Below, piece after piece: positions 7,977 to 16,397 of a DNA stretch of 32,209 nt. The notes under the pieces were generated by a model. The model was not told the DNA's origin, made no database searches, and saw only the letters and a list, made by a program, of their open reading frames with translations. The translations under genes were made by a program, and so were the position numbers. The stretch covers positions 1 to 32,209 of the forward strand of contig CALBEV010000095.1 of NCBI GenBank assembly GCA_937891045.1, given 5' to 3'. Source of the DNA: an uncultured Burkholderiales bacterium (lineage in GTDB: Bacteria > Pseudomonadota > Gammaproteobacteria > Burkholderiales > Burkholderiaceae). Numbering within the stretch: the stretch's first letter is position 1; each line of letters starts with the position of its first letter.

Positions 7977-9299
7977 TCAATGGAATTGTTCTTCTTCGGT
8001 GGAGCCAGACAAGGCCTTCACGGAGGAAGAACCACCTTGAATGACAGTGGTCACATCGTCGAAGTATCCGGCGCCCACTTCTTGTTGGTGCGACACGAAG
8101 GTGTAACCCTTGTCACGGGCTGCGAACTCGGGCTCTTGCACCATGTTGACGTAATGCTTCATGCCTTCGCCGTTGGCATAAGCGTGGGCGAATTGGAAGG
8201 TGTTGAACCAGTTGATGTGGATGCCTGCCAAGGTGATGAACTGGTATTTGTAGCCCAACGCAGACAAGTCTTCTTGGAACGAAGCGATTTGTTTGTCGTT
8301 GAGGTTTTTCTTCCAGTTGAAGGAGGGCGAGCAGTTGTAGGACAAGAGCTTGCCGGGGCAAGCGGCCAACACGGCTTGGGCAAATTCACGGGCAAAGCCA
8401 ATGTCGGGCACGCCGGTTTCGCACCACACCAAATCGGCGTAGGGCGCGTAGGCCACGCCACGGCTGATGGCTTGCTCGAGGCCGTTTTTCACGCGGTAGA
8501 AACCTTCTTGGGTGCGCTCGCCGGTCAGGAACGGCTTGTCGTTGGCGTCGTGGTCCGAGGTCAACAGGTTGGCTGCTTCCGCGTCGGTGCGGGCCAACAC
8601 GATGGTGGACACGCCCATGACATCAGCAGCGAAACGAGCCGAGATGAGTTTTTCGCAAGCCTCTTGGGTTGGCACCAACACTTTGCCGCCCATGTGGCCG
8701 CATTTTTTCACCGCCGCCAATTGGTCTTCAAAGTGCACGCCAGCCGCACCAGCAGCGATCATGTTTTTCATCAACTCGAACGCGTTCAAGACACCACCGA
8801 AACCGGCTTCTGCGTCGGCGACGATGGGCAGGAAGTAGTCGATGAACTCTTTGTCGCCGGGGTTGATGCCGCGGCCCCACTGAATTTCATCGGCGCGTTT
8901 GAAGGTGTTGTTGATGCGGCGAACCATGGTGGGCACAGAGTCGTAGGCGTACAAAGACTGGTCGGGGTACATGGTTTCCGAGGTGTTGCCGTCGGCGGCG
9001 ACTTGCCAACCCGACAGGTACACGGCTTCCAAACCGGCTTTGGCTTGCTGCATGGCTTGGCCCGCACTGATGGCGCCAAAGGCGTTCACATAGCCTTTTT
9101 TCGCGCCGCCGTTCACTTTTTCCCAGAGCTTTTCGGCACCGCGTTTGGCCAGGGTGTGCTCGATGGGCATGCTGCCGCGTAAACGCACCACATCGGCGGC
9201 GCTGTAACCGCGCTTGACGCCCTTCCATCGAGGGTTGGTGGCCCAATCTTTTTCCAGCTCGGCAATTTGCTGTTCGCGGCTCAAGGGTGATTTAGACAT
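7977..9299 (-). CDS. aceA: Isocitrate lyase
   Basis: A 440-residue enzyme that splits isocitrate to glyoxylate and succinate, the first step of the glyoxylate bypass used for growth on acetate and fatty acids. The catalytic signature KKCGH is at about residues 196-200, near its position in E. coli AceA; its cysteine is the general acid. WGRGINPGDKEFIDYFLPIVADAEAGFGG provides metal- and substrate-binding residues (shown only in part as family pattern). KKCGH rather than 2-methylisocitrate lyase's motif, and the length, favour AceA over PrpB. The ATG at 9299 has GGAG seven bases upstream. No aceB or aceK is adjacent. The gene has its own promoter with an operator-like palindrome and its own terminator. 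Confidence 0.97.
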   Translation of the reverse strand: MSKSPLSREQQIAELEKDWATNPRWKGVKRGYSAADVVRLRGSMPIEHTLAKRGAEKLWEKVNGGAKKGYVNAFGAISAGQAMQQAKAGLEAVYLSGWQVAADGNTSETMYPDQSLYAYDSVPTMVRRINNTFKRADEIQWGRGINPGDKEFIDYFLPIVADAEAGFGGVLNAFELMKNMIAAGAAGVHFEDQLAAVKKCGHMGGKVLVPTQEACEKLISARFAADVMGVSTIVLARTDAEAANLLTSDHDANDKPFLTGERTQEGFYRVKNGLEQAISRGVAYAPYADLVWCETGVPDIGFAREFAQAVLAACPGKLLSYNCSPSFNWKKNLNDKQIASFQEDLSALGYKYQFITLAGIHINWFNTFQFAHAYANGEGMKHYVNMVQEPEFAARDKGYTFVSHQQEVGAGYFDDVTTVIQGGSSSVKALSGSTEEEQFH

Positions 9300-9358
9300 G
9301 ACATGACTCCAATAGTGTTGAAAAGAAACCAGTGACCAGCACCGCGTTTGATAAACCT

Positions 9359-9388
9359 ATTATATGTCTTATATAAGAGTTGATGCAA
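9359..9388 (-). promoter_or_regulatory. aceA promoter with a 12-bp palindrome in the spacer
   Basis: On the minus strand there is a consensus -10 TATAAT (9359-9364), an 18-base spacer and a weaker -35 TTGCAT (9383-9388). Transcription would start near 9352, about 52 bases before the aceA ATG. The spacer contains the perfect 12-bp palindrome TCTTATATAAGA (9367-9378). A dimeric regulator bound there would block RNA polymerase, so a repressor operator is the simplest reading. Which regulator binds cannot be told. Confidence 0.7.
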
Positions 9389-9426
9389 AATTCAAAGAAT
9401 AGAACGACTTTGCAAAATACCTATAT

Positions 9427-9453
9427 AAATCAATGAGTTACGTCAAATCAATG
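9427..9453. repeat. Direct repeat AAATCAATG upstream of the aceA promoter
   Basis: AAATCAATG occurs at 9427-9435 and 9445-9453, an 18-base period. The pair lies 39 bases upstream of the aceA -35 element, a usual distance for an activator site. It could also be chance in AT-rich DNA. Confidence 0.4.
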
Positions 9454-9745
9454 GTTTGAGTGCTTGACCCAAGCTGAAATACACCCACAGGCCATGATCT
9501 AAGAAACGTAGTCAATTTTGTATCGTGAAAACAAGTTTCTCATGCGATTGGGGGCCGTTCTGCACGCAAACCATCGTTCAAACACCTTTTTTCAACGGTG
9601 AAGCAGGACTGAAAAAAACAACATTTCAGAGGAGAAAAGCGTGATTTTGTCTATGAAAACAGCGTTTTCTACCTTAGGATAGCGGCTGCTGACAAAAACA
9701 AAAAACAAGGCGGCGTTTCACTCACTTCTAGAAGGAAATTGAAAA

Positions 9746-10219
9746 ATGGCAACTGCAAAGAAAGCGGCTAAAAAAACCGCACCGAAGAAAGCCCCTGCAA
9801 AAAAAGCCGCAGCTAAAAAAGTTGTAGCCAAAAAAGCACCGGCTAAAAAAGCACCCGCTAAAAAAGCGCCCGCCAAAAAAGTCGTCGCTAAAAAAGCCCC
9901 GGCCAAAAAAGCGCCAGCGAAAAAAGCAGCTGTGAAGAAAACAGCCGCCAAGAAAGCACCAGCTAAAAAGCGCACGCCCAATGCTGCGTTCATGAAGCCT
10001 CTGACACCTAGCGCCGCTTTGGCCGCAGTCGTGGGTGCCAATCCCCTGCCCCGCACCGAGGTGGTCAGCAAGCTGTGGGTCTACATCAAGAAACACAGCC
10101 TGCAAGACAAAACCAACAAGCGCAACATCAATGCCGACGACAAACTCAAAGCTGTCTTTGGCAAAGCGCAAGTCACCATGTTTGAGTTGGCCAGCCTGAT
10201 CGGCAAGCACCTGCGTTGA
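9746..10219 (+). CDS. Histone H1-like protein with C-terminal SWIB/MDM2 domain
   Basis: A 157-residue protein in two parts. Residues 4-75 are almost only Lys, Ala and Pro in repeats of the AKKAP type, like bacterial H1/AlgP DNA-coating tails and expected to be disordered and to bind DNA. Residues about 82-157 form a SWIB/MDM2 domain ([15 protein letters not shown], then [24 protein letters not shown], and a final [11 protein letters not shown]). H1-SWIB fusions are known in Burkholderiales and in chlamydiae. A nucleoid role is likely; the SWIB partner in bacteria is not established. It stands alone between divergent aceA and a terminator, with a good ribosome-binding site. Confidence 0.9.
   Translation: MATAKKAAKKTAPKKAPAKKAAAKKVVAKKAPAKKAPAKKAPAKKVVAKKAPAKKAPAKKAAVKKTAAKKAPAKKRTPNAAFMKPLTPSAALAAVVGANPLPRTEVVSKLWVYIKKHSLQDKTNKRNINADDKLKAVFGKAQVTMFELASLIGKHLR
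9755..9970 (+). repeat. In-frame low-complexity repeats coding Lys/Ala/Pro-rich tail
   Basis: Degenerate units of about 15 bases of the form GCxAAAAAAGCxCC run through codons 4-75. The repeat could change copy number by slippage and so vary tail length between strains. It is coding sequence, not a CRISPR array: units have no unique spacers. Confidence 0.8.
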
Positions 10220-10235
10220 TCAACGCTCGCATGTG

Positions 10236-10262
10236 AAAAAGGCCGCGAAAGCGGCCTTTTTT
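10236..10262. terminator. Bidirectional intrinsic terminator between H1/SWIB gene and clpB
   Basis: AAAAAGGCCGC (10236-10246), loop GAAA, GCGGCCTTTTTT (10251-10262). The A-run and T-run on the two sides let it work for both convergent transcripts: the H1/SWIB gene ends at 10219 and clpB at 10309. Confidence 0.9.
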
Positions 10263-10308
10263 CATGCTGAAGTGACTTGTGTGGTCGCCAGGGCGAACAC
10301 ACAGCTTG

Positions 10309-12915
10309 TCAAACGGTGGGCGTGGCAGTGAACATGAATTCCCCCGGTGCCCGGATCGGGTCCACCGAAATGGCAATCTGATCGTTCGGCATGAACTTGC
10401 CCTCCAGCAGCAGCTTGGACAGCGGGTTTTCAATCCGCTGTTGAATCGCCCGCTTCAGTGGCCGCGCACCAAAAATCGGATCAAAGCCCACCTTGGCCAA
10501 CTCATGCAAGGCTGCGGTGCTGACCTCCAAATGCAGGTCCAGTCGCGCCATGCGATCACTCAAGACCTTGAGTTGAATCTCGGCAATCTTTTCAATTTGC
10601 TGGGCGTCCAACGAATGGAACACCACGGTTTCATCGATGCGGTTCAAGAACTCGGGTCGGAAATGGTTTTTCAACTCGTCCCACACCGCGTCTTTGATGT
10701 CGGTGGCGTCTTGGCCCACCATGCGCTGGATGATTTTGGAACCGATGTTGGAGGTCATGGCGATGACGCTGTTTTTGAAGTCCACCGTGCGGCCTTGGCC
10801 ATCGGTCAGGCGGCCGTCGTCCAGCACTTGCAACAAGATGTTGAACACATCGGGATGGGCTTTTTCAATCTCGTCCATCAAGATGACCGAATACGGTTTG
10901 CGGCGGACCAGTTCGGTGAGGTAGCCGCCCTCGTCATAGCCCACGTAGCCCGGGGGGGCACCAATGAGTTTGCTGACCGAGTGCTTTTCCATGAACTCGC
11001 TCATATCGATGCGAATCAGGTGGTCTTCACTGTCAAATAAAAAGCCCGCCAAGGCTTTGCAGAGCTCGGTTTTGCCCACACCGGTGGGCCCCAGAAACAA
11101 GAACGATCCTGTGGGGCGAGAAGGGTCGCTCAAGCCCGCGCGTGAACGGCGGATGGCGTTGGACACCGCCACGATGGCTTCGTCTTGGCCCACCACCCGG
11201 GCGTGCAATCGCTCTTCCATCAGCAACAGTTTTTCACGCTCGCCTTGCATCAGTTTGGACACGGGGATGCCGGTGGCGCGGGCCACGACTTCGGCGATTT
11301 CTTCGGCACCCACTTGGGTGCGCAACAGGCGCGTGCCTTGTTTGGCCGTGTCCCAGTTGTCTTCGCTGGCATTGGCATCTTTCAGGCGCTTTTCCAACTC
11401 GGGCAACTTGCCGTATTGCAACTCGGCCACTTTGTTGAAGTCGCCTTGGCGTTTGAACTCTTCCATTTGAATGCGGCAGCGCTCGATCTCCTCTTTGATT
11501 TGCGCCCCACCTTGGGCCTGGGATTTTTCAGATTTCCAAATGTCTTCCAGATCGGCGTATTCTTTTTGCAGCTTGACGATTTCTTCTTCGATCAAGGCCA
11601 TGCGTTTGATGGATGCATCGTCTTGCTCTTTGCGCACCGCTTCGCGTTCAATCTTCAATTGAATCAAGCGCCGATCGAGTTTGTCCATCACCTCGGGCTT
11701 GGAGTCGATTTCAATTTTGATTTTGGCGGCCGCTTCGTCAATCAAATCGATGGCCTTGTCGGGCAAGAAACGATCGGTGATGTAGCGGTAAGACTGCTCG
11801 GCGGCCGCAACGATGGCCGGGTCGGTGATCTCGACGCCGTGGTGCACTTCGTATTTTTCTTGCAAACCCCGCAGAATGGCGATGGTGGCTTCCACTGACG
11901 GCTCATCGACCATGATTTTTTGAAAACGCCGCTCCAGGGCCGCATCTTTTTCGATGTATTTGCGGTACTCGTCCAAGGTGGTGGCGCCCACGCAATGCAA
12001 CTCGCCACGCGCCAAAGCAGGCTTCAACATGTTGCCAGCGTCCATCGAACCCTCTGTCTTACCGGCACCCACCATGGTGTGGATTTCATCGATGAACAAA
12101 ATGGTTTGCCCTTGGTCTTTGGACAACTCGTTCAACACCGACTTCAACCGCTCTTCAAACTCACCGCGAAATTTCGCACCGGCCAGCAAAGACGCCATGT
12201 CCAGGGACAACACACGTTTGCCTTTGAGTGAATCGGGCACTTCACCGGCGACGATGCGTTGTGCCAAGCCTTCCACAATGGCGGTTTTGCCGACACCGGG
12301 CTCGCCAATCAAGACGGGGTTGTTTTTGCTGCGGCGTTGCAGCACCAGGATGGCGCGGCGAATTTCATCATCCCGGCCAATCACCGGATCAAGCTTGCCG
12401 GAGCGGGCTCGCTCGGTCAAATCCATGCAGTATTTTTTCAAGGCTTCGCGCTGGCCTTCGGCATCTGCGGAATTCACTTTGTCGCCACCGCGCAATGCCT
12501 CCACCGCAGAGGACAGGCTTTGGCGGGTCAGGCCGTGTTGTTTGGCTTTTTGCGCCAAGTCTGTTTTCGCGTCACTCAAGGCCAACAAAAACAATTCGCT
12601 GGCGATGAACTGGTCGCCGCGCTTCATGGCGTCTTTTTCAGCGGCCTGCATCAAGGAAATGAGGTCGCGCCCCACCTGCACCTGCTCTTGGCCTTGCACC
12701 TGGGGCAGTTTGTGCATGGCCTCTTCGGCGTCTTTGAGCAAACCCGCGATGTTCACGCCAGCACGCAACAAAAGCGCACGGGGTCCATCGTCTTGGCGCA
12801 ACAAGGCCACCAACAAATGGCTGGGCTCGATGTAGGCATGGTCTGCACCCAAGGCCAATGTTTGGGCCTCGGACAGGGCTTCTTGAAACTTAGTGGTTAA
12901 CTTGTCAACACGCAT
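10309..12915 (-). CDS. clpB: ATP-dependent protein disaggregase ClpB
   Basis: An 868-residue Hsp100 hexamer that, with DnaK, threads and rescues aggregated proteins. The N-domain starts at [14 protein letters not shown]. The first AAA+ module has Walker [10 protein letters not shown]; the second has [15 protein letters not shown]. Between them is the long coiled-coil M-domain ([19 protein letters not shown] onward) that separates ClpB from ClpA and ClpC. I chose the ATG at 12915, with AGAGG upstream, because it matches the family N-terminus; an in-frame extension to 13032 has no family similarity. It follows moaE but has a probable sigma-32 promoter of its own. Confidence 0.97.
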   Translation of the reverse strand: MRVDKLTTKFQEALSEAQTLALGADHAYIEPSHLLVALLRQDDGPRALLLRAGVNIAGLLKDAEEAMHKLPQVQGQEQVQVGRDLISLMQAAEKDAMKRGDQFIASELFLLALSDAKTDLAQKAKQHGLTRQSLSSAVEALRGGDKVNSADAEGQREALKKYCMDLTERARSGKLDPVIGRDDEIRRAILVLQRRSKNNPVLIGEPGVGKTAIVEGLAQRIVAGEVPDSLKGKRVLSLDMASLLAGAKFRGEFEERLKSVLNELSKDQGQTILFIDEIHTMVGAGKTEGSMDAGNMLKPALARGELHCVGATTLDEYRKYIEKDAALERRFQKIMVDEPSVEATIAILRGLQEKYEVHHGVEITDPAIVAAAEQSYRYITDRFLPDKAIDLIDEAAAKIKIEIDSKPEVMDKLDRRLIQLKIEREAVRKEQDDASIKRMALIEEEIVKLQKEYADLEDIWKSEKSQAQGGAQIKEEIERCRIQMEEFKRQGDFNKVAELQYGKLPELEKRLKDANASEDNWDTAKQGTRLLRTQVGAEEIAEVVARATGIPVSKLMQGEREKLLLMEERLHARVVGQDEAIVAVSNAIRRSRAGLSDPSRPTGSFLFLGPTGVGKTELCKALAGFLFDSEDHLIRIDMSEFMEKHSVSKLIGAPPGYVGYDEGGYLTELVRRKPYSVILMDEIEKAHPDVFNILLQVLDDGRLTDGQGRTVDFKNSVIAMTSNIGSKIIQRMVGQDATDIKDAVWDELKNHFRPEFLNRIDETVVFHSLDAQQIEKIAEIQLKVLSDRMARLDLHLEVSTAALHELAKVGFDPIFGARPLKRAIQQRIENPLSKLLLEGKFMPNDQIAISVDPIRAPGEFMFTATPTV

Positions 12916-12944
12916 CTGGACCTCTTCTTGGAGACTACCCACAG

Positions 12945-12973
12945 CACGTGAGGCAATGCAGTTCGAATTCAAG
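12945..12973 (-). promoter_or_regulatory. Probable heat-shock (sigma-32) promoter of clpB
   Basis: On the minus strand CTTGAA (12968-12973) equals the sigma-32 -35 core. After a 14-base spacer comes CCTCACGTG (12945-12953), a partial match to the CCCCATnT -10. Start would be near 12938, 23 bases before the clpB ATG. It lies entirely after the moaE stop codon. Confidence 0.6.
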
Positions 12974-12995
12974 CCCCGGCTGGCCGGGCCACTGG

Positions 12996-13478
12996 CTACG
13001 TGCTGCTGGCGTTGCTGGCCTGAATGCCCCAACGAGCCAAAGCTTTGTCGTCCGACACCCGGGCATCAACCCAGCGGTGGCCGCCGGGCGTGGCTTCTTT
13101 TTTCCAAAATGGCGCTTGGGTTTTCAAGTAGTCCATGAGGAATTCACAGGCTTGAAAACTCTCGCCTCGGTGGGCCGAGGTGACGGCGACCAAGACGATT
13201 TGATCAAGGGGTTGCATGAGGCCCACCCGATGGATGACCCGCGCACCCAAGATGTCAAAGCGTTCGGCGGCCTCGGCCATCATGCCTTGGATGGACTGCT
13301 CGGTCATGCCGGGGTAGTGCTCGAGTTCCAGCGAGGACACCTGGTCGCCCTCGTTGCGGTCCCGCACCGTGCCAATGAAGGAACACACCGCGCCGACTGC
13401 GGGCTGACCGGCTCTGAGCTGCGCCACCTCGTGGCTGAGGTCAAAGTCTTGGGTTTGAATCTGAACCGTGAAAGCCAT
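12996..13478 (-). CDS. moaE: Molybdopterin synthase catalytic subunit MoaE
   Basis: A 160-residue large subunit of molybdopterin synthase, which converts precursor Z (cPMP) to molybdopterin using sulfur carried by MoaD. Family features are the [12 protein letters not shown] motif and [10 protein letters not shown] in the N-terminal half, [15 protein letters not shown], and the active-site PFWKKE near the C-terminal part. I start at the ATG at 13478; a TTG two codons earlier is possible but overlaps the moaD stop. The ATG is two bases after that stop, so translation is probably coupled to moaD. Confidence 0.95.
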   Translation of the reverse strand: MAFTVQIQTQDFDLSHEVAQLRAGQPAVGAVCSFIGTVRDRNEGDQVSSLELEHYPGMTEQSIQGMMAEAAERFDILGARVIHRVGLMQPLDQIVLVAVTSAHRGESFQACEFLMDYLKTQAPFWKKEATPGGHRWVDARVSDDKALARWGIQASNASST

Positions 13479-13480
13479 GC

Positions 13481-13732
13481 TCAACCGCCCGTCACAGGGG
13501 GGAAGAAGGCCACTTCAGCGTCCGGCAGCAAGGCGGCATCACCATCGCAGACCTTTTGGTTCATGGCCATGCGAATCGCTTTGCCCAAGCCCAGTGCCTG
13601 CGCATAGGGCTCACCGCGGGCAATGAGCTCTTCACGCAAGCCGTCCAAGGTGGTGGCCGACGTGTCCACCTGCTCTTGGCTTTGCGCCAACTGTTCGCGC
13701 ACCGAAGCGAAATAGCGGAGTGTGATCTTCAT
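13481..13732 (-). CDS. moaD: Molybdopterin synthase sulfur carrier subunit MoaD
   Basis: An 83-residue ubiquitin-like sulfur carrier. It ends in the double glycine (PPVTGG) that is adenylated by MoeB and carries the thiocarboxylate used by MoaE. Length and the start MKITLRYFASVREQL are typical. It overlaps the moeA stop by four bases (ATGA). No moaA, moaC or moeB is in the window, so the rest of the pathway must be elsewhere. Confidence 0.96.
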   Translation of the reverse strand: MKITLRYFASVREQLAQSQEQVDTSATTLDGLREELIARGEPYAQALGLGKAIRMAMNQKVCDGDAALLPDAEVAFFPPVTGG

Positions 13733-14967
13733 GACATCCAGTGGGTGAAGGGAATGAAATCAACCATATCACCAACCGCAATCGTGCGGCCGGGCGGGTT
13801 GTCCAGCAAGCCATCGCCCCACACGGCCGAGGTGAGCACGCCCGAGCTTTGGTTATCGAACAGGTCGAGACCGCCTTGGGCATTGCGCCGAACCCGCAAA
13901 AACTCGCGGCGTTTGTCAGCGCGTGGCCAAACGAAATCGGCCCGCATGGCAAACGGCTGAAGTGTTGTTGAACTGACGCCCTGCAAAGCGCTGACGAAGG
14001 GGCGTACAAGCAACATGAAAGTGACCAAGCTGGACACCGGATTGCCGGGCAAGCCAATGAAATGCGCGGTGCTGCCGTCGGTGCGGCGCAGTTGACCAAA
14101 GGCAAAGGGCTTGCCGGGCTTGATGGCCAAGGCCCACAAATGCAGTTCACCCAAGGCCTGCACCGCAGGTTTGACATGGTCTTCTTCGCCCACCGACACA
14201 CCGCCGCTGGTGAGGATCAAGTCGTGCTGCTGGGCCGCTTGCGCCAACATGGCTTGGGTGGGTTCGAGTTTGTCGGGCAGGTTGCGCAGATCGGTGACCA
14301 CGCAACCCAGGCGCTCGAGCAAAGCACGCAGGAAAAAGCGGTTGGAATTGAAGATGGCCCCAGGCGGCAACTGGTGGGGCGCAAGGTCGCCGGGCATGAC
14401 CAATTCATCGCCAGTGGACAAGAGGCCCACGCGGGGTCGCACATGCACCGGCAACTGCGCCATGCCAATGCTGGCAGCCAGCCCCAGCGAGGCAGGTGTC
14501 AAGCGCAAGCCCTTGGGCAACACCACTTGGCCCTGCGCGATGTCTTCGCCTTGTTGGCGGATGCATTGGCCTGCTTTGGGTGGGGTTTGGATATGCACCC
14601 GGCCATCCTCCAAGGCCACGCAGTCTTCTTGCATGACCACCGCATCGGCACCCTGCGGCACAGGTGCGCCGGTGAAGATGCGTGCTGCATGACCAGCTTG
14701 CAATTCAGAGGGTGCACTTCCTGCTGGAATGCGTTGGCCCAACTTCAGCAGACCATCAGCGGCAGCCCAGTCTTGGCAATTGAAGGCATAGCCGTCCATC
14801 GCAGAATTATCGAAAGACGGCACGTTCAGTTCGGCCACGCAGTCTTGCGCCAACACGCGGCCATCGGCTTGCATGGTGGACACGTGGTCGACGGCCCCCA
14901 GCGGCTGGGCATGGCCCAGCAGTTGCGCCAAGGCGTCGTCCAAGGGAAGCAGCGAGGGCTTGTTCAT
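13729..14967 (-). CDS. moeA: Molybdopterin molybdenumtransferase MoeA
   Basis: A 412-residue enzyme that inserts molybdate into adenylated molybdopterin, the last step of molybdenum cofactor synthesis. Visible family motifs are SAMDGYAF (here NSAMDGYAF, near residue 54), the EDVA/GEDIAQGQV region, RPRVGLLSTGDELV, the MoCF-domain GGVSVGEEDHV, and GNPVSSLVTFMLLVRPF. Domain IV forms the C-terminus. The ATG overlaps the thrC stop by four bases and its own stop overlaps the moaD start, so it belongs to the coupled operon. Confidence 0.96.
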   Translation of the reverse strand: MNKPSLLPLDDALAQLLGHAQPLGAVDHVSTMQADGRVLAQDCVAELNVPSFDNSAMDGYAFNCQDWAAADGLLKLGQRIPAGSAPSELQAGHAARIFTGAPVPQGADAVVMQEDCVALEDGRVHIQTPPKAGQCIRQQGEDIAQGQVVLPKGLRLTPASLGLAASIGMAQLPVHVRPRVGLLSTGDELVMPGDLAPHQLPPGAIFNSNRFFLRALLERLGCVVTDLRNLPDKLEPTQAMLAQAAQQHDLILTSGGVSVGEEDHVKPAVQALGELHLWALAIKPGKPFAFGQLRRTDGSTAHFIGLPGNPVSSLVTFMLLVRPFVSALQGVSSTTLQPFAMRADFVWPRADKRREFLRVRRNAQGGLDLFDNQSSGVLTSAVWGDGLLDNPPGRTIAVGDMVDFIPFTHWMS

Positions 14968-16397
14968 GGCGTGGCGCAGTGGGTTTCGATGAAGGTCTTG
15001 ATCTGGTTCACATCGGTCGACATGACTTCCACGCGCTGCGGCAAACTTTCCAGATGCGCAAACTTCGATGGCATGTCGGGGCTGCGGCCGAGGGCTTCCA
15101 AAATGGTGCTTTCAAACTTGATGGGCAACGCGGTTTCCAGCACCACCATCGGGGTGTCAGGCTGTGCCCAGTCACGGGCCACCTTGATGCCATCAGCCGT
15201 GTGGGGGTCGAGGATTTGACCCTGCTGCGCAGCGGCGGCGCGGATGGTGTCGAGGCGGTTTTGATGCGTGCTCTTGCCGCTTTGAAAACCGTACTGCTGC
15301 GCGGTTTGGTTGAAAAATGGCTCATGCGCCAATGAAAATTGGCCCTTGGCGATCAATTCGGGGCCGAACAAATAGGCTGTTTTCTCGGCATCTCGACCGG
15401 TCAAATCGAAGATGAAGCGCTCGAAATTGCTGGCTTTTGAAATATCCATGGAGGGGCTGGAGGTTTCAAACGTGTTGCTGCTGGTGCGCACTTTGTAAAT
15501 ACCGGTGCGGAAAAATTCGTCCAACACATCGTTCTCGTTGGTGGCGACCACCAAATGGTCGATGGGCAGACCCATCATGCGGGCCACGTGCCCGGCGCAT
15601 ACATTGCCGAAGTTGCCGCTGGGCACGGTGAAACTGATGCGTTCTTGGTTGGACTTGGCCACCTGAAAATAAGCAGCGAAGTAATAAACCACCTGGGCCA
15701 ACAAACGCGCCCAGTTGATGGAGTTGACCGTGCCGATTTTGTAGCGGCGCTTGAAATCCAAGTCGTTCGAGACCGCTTTGACCATGTCTTGGCAATCGTC
15801 AAACACGCCTTCCACGGCGATGTTGAAAATATTCGGATCTTGCAAGCTGAACATTTGTGCTTGCTGGAACTTGCTCATGCGGCCATGTGGGCTGGTCATG
15901 AACACGCGAACACCTTTTTTGCCGCGCATCGCATATTCAGCGGCGCTGCCGGTGTCGCCCGAGGTGGCCCCCAAAATATTCAGCTCTGCCGAGCGGCGGT
16001 TCAATTCATATTCAAACAAGTTGCCCAACAACTGCATGGCCATGTCTTTGAAAGCCAACGTGGGGCCATTGGACAATTCCAAAATAAACACATTTTTTTC
16101 GAACGGCCGCACAGGGGCAATCAGGGGCGAGCCAAAAACATCAGCGGTGTAGGTCTTTTTGCAAAGCGCCGACAAATCATCTGCCGGGATGTCGTCAATG
16201 TACAAACGCAGAATTTCAAATGCCAAGTGCGCATAGCCTTGGGTTTCGAAAACTTGGCGCAAAGCGCCTAACTGCTGGGCATCCAGGGCGGGGTAATGGG
16301 TTGGCAAATACAAGCCACCATCGGGGGCCAGACCCTCCAGCAAGATGTCACAAAAGCGTTGCTTGGACGCATGACCCCGGGTCGAGATGTAAAACAT
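14964..16397 (-). CDS. thrC: Threonine synthase
   Basis: A 477-residue PLP enzyme that converts O-phosphohomoserine to threonine, the last step of the pathway. The N-terminus (MFYISTRGHA) and length mark the longer E. coli-like class. The PLP lysine is Lys117 in GPTLAFKDMAMQ; the phosphate-binding SGNFGN motif follows (VPSGNFGNVCAGH). Its ATG shares one base with the hom stop (TGATG), and its stop overlaps the moeA start by four bases. Confidence 0.97.
   Translation of the reverse strand: MFYISTRGHASKQRFCDILLEGLAPDGGLYLPTHYPALDAQQLGALRQVFETQGYAHLAFEILRLYIDDIPADDLSALCKKTYTADVFGSPLIAPVRPFEKNVFILELSNGPTLAFKDMAMQLLGNLFEYELNRRSAELNILGATSGDTGSAAEYAMRGKKGVRVFMTSPHGRMSKFQQAQMFSLQDPNIFNIAVEGVFDDCQDMVKAVSNDLDFKRRYKIGTVNSINWARLLAQVVYYFAAYFQVAKSNQERISFTVPSGNFGNVCAGHVARMMGLPIDHLVVATNENDVLDEFFRTGIYKVRTSSNTFETSSPSMDISKASNFERFIFDLTGRDAEKTAYLFGPELIAKGQFSLAHEPFFNQTAQQYGFQSGKSTHQNRLDTIRAAAAQQGQILDPHTADGIKVARDWAQPDTPMVVLETALPIKFESTILEALGRSPDMPSKFAHLESLPQRVEVMSTDVNQIKTFIETHCATP

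Larger units (their letters stand above)
9300..9745. other. 446-base divergent intergenic region between aceA and the H1/SWIB gene
   Basis: No convincing gene is seen here. It holds the aceA promoter and operator (9359-9388), a 9-base direct repeat (9427-9453) and AT-rich sequence. Towards the H1/SWIB gene there are two short inverted repeats, CTGAAA/TTTCAG (9609-9614 with 9624-9629) and GAAAAC/GTTTTC (9655-9660 with 9664-9669). A weak plus-strand promoter could be TTGTCT (9647-9652), 17 bases, TACCTT (9670-9675). The ribosome-binding site AGAAGGA precedes the ATG at 9746. Confidence 0.6.

Noticed and set aside
9755..9970. Regular repeats suggesting a CRISPR array or satellite
   Set aside because: Units are contiguous, in frame and code for AKKAP-type residues. 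There are no unique spacers and no cas genes.
9728..10210. Minus-strand frames rich in Phe, Ala and Gly opposite the H1/SWIB gene, resembling a membrane protein
   Set aside because: They are the complement of the Lys/Ala/Pro codon repeats. The plus-strand frame has a ribosome-binding site, a known C-terminal domain and a terminator.
12916..13032. N-terminal extension of ClpB by 39 codons
   Set aside because: No family similarity. The ATG at 12915 has a ribosome-binding site and gives the normal ClpB start. The extension would also cover the sigma-32-like promoter and reach into the end of moaE.
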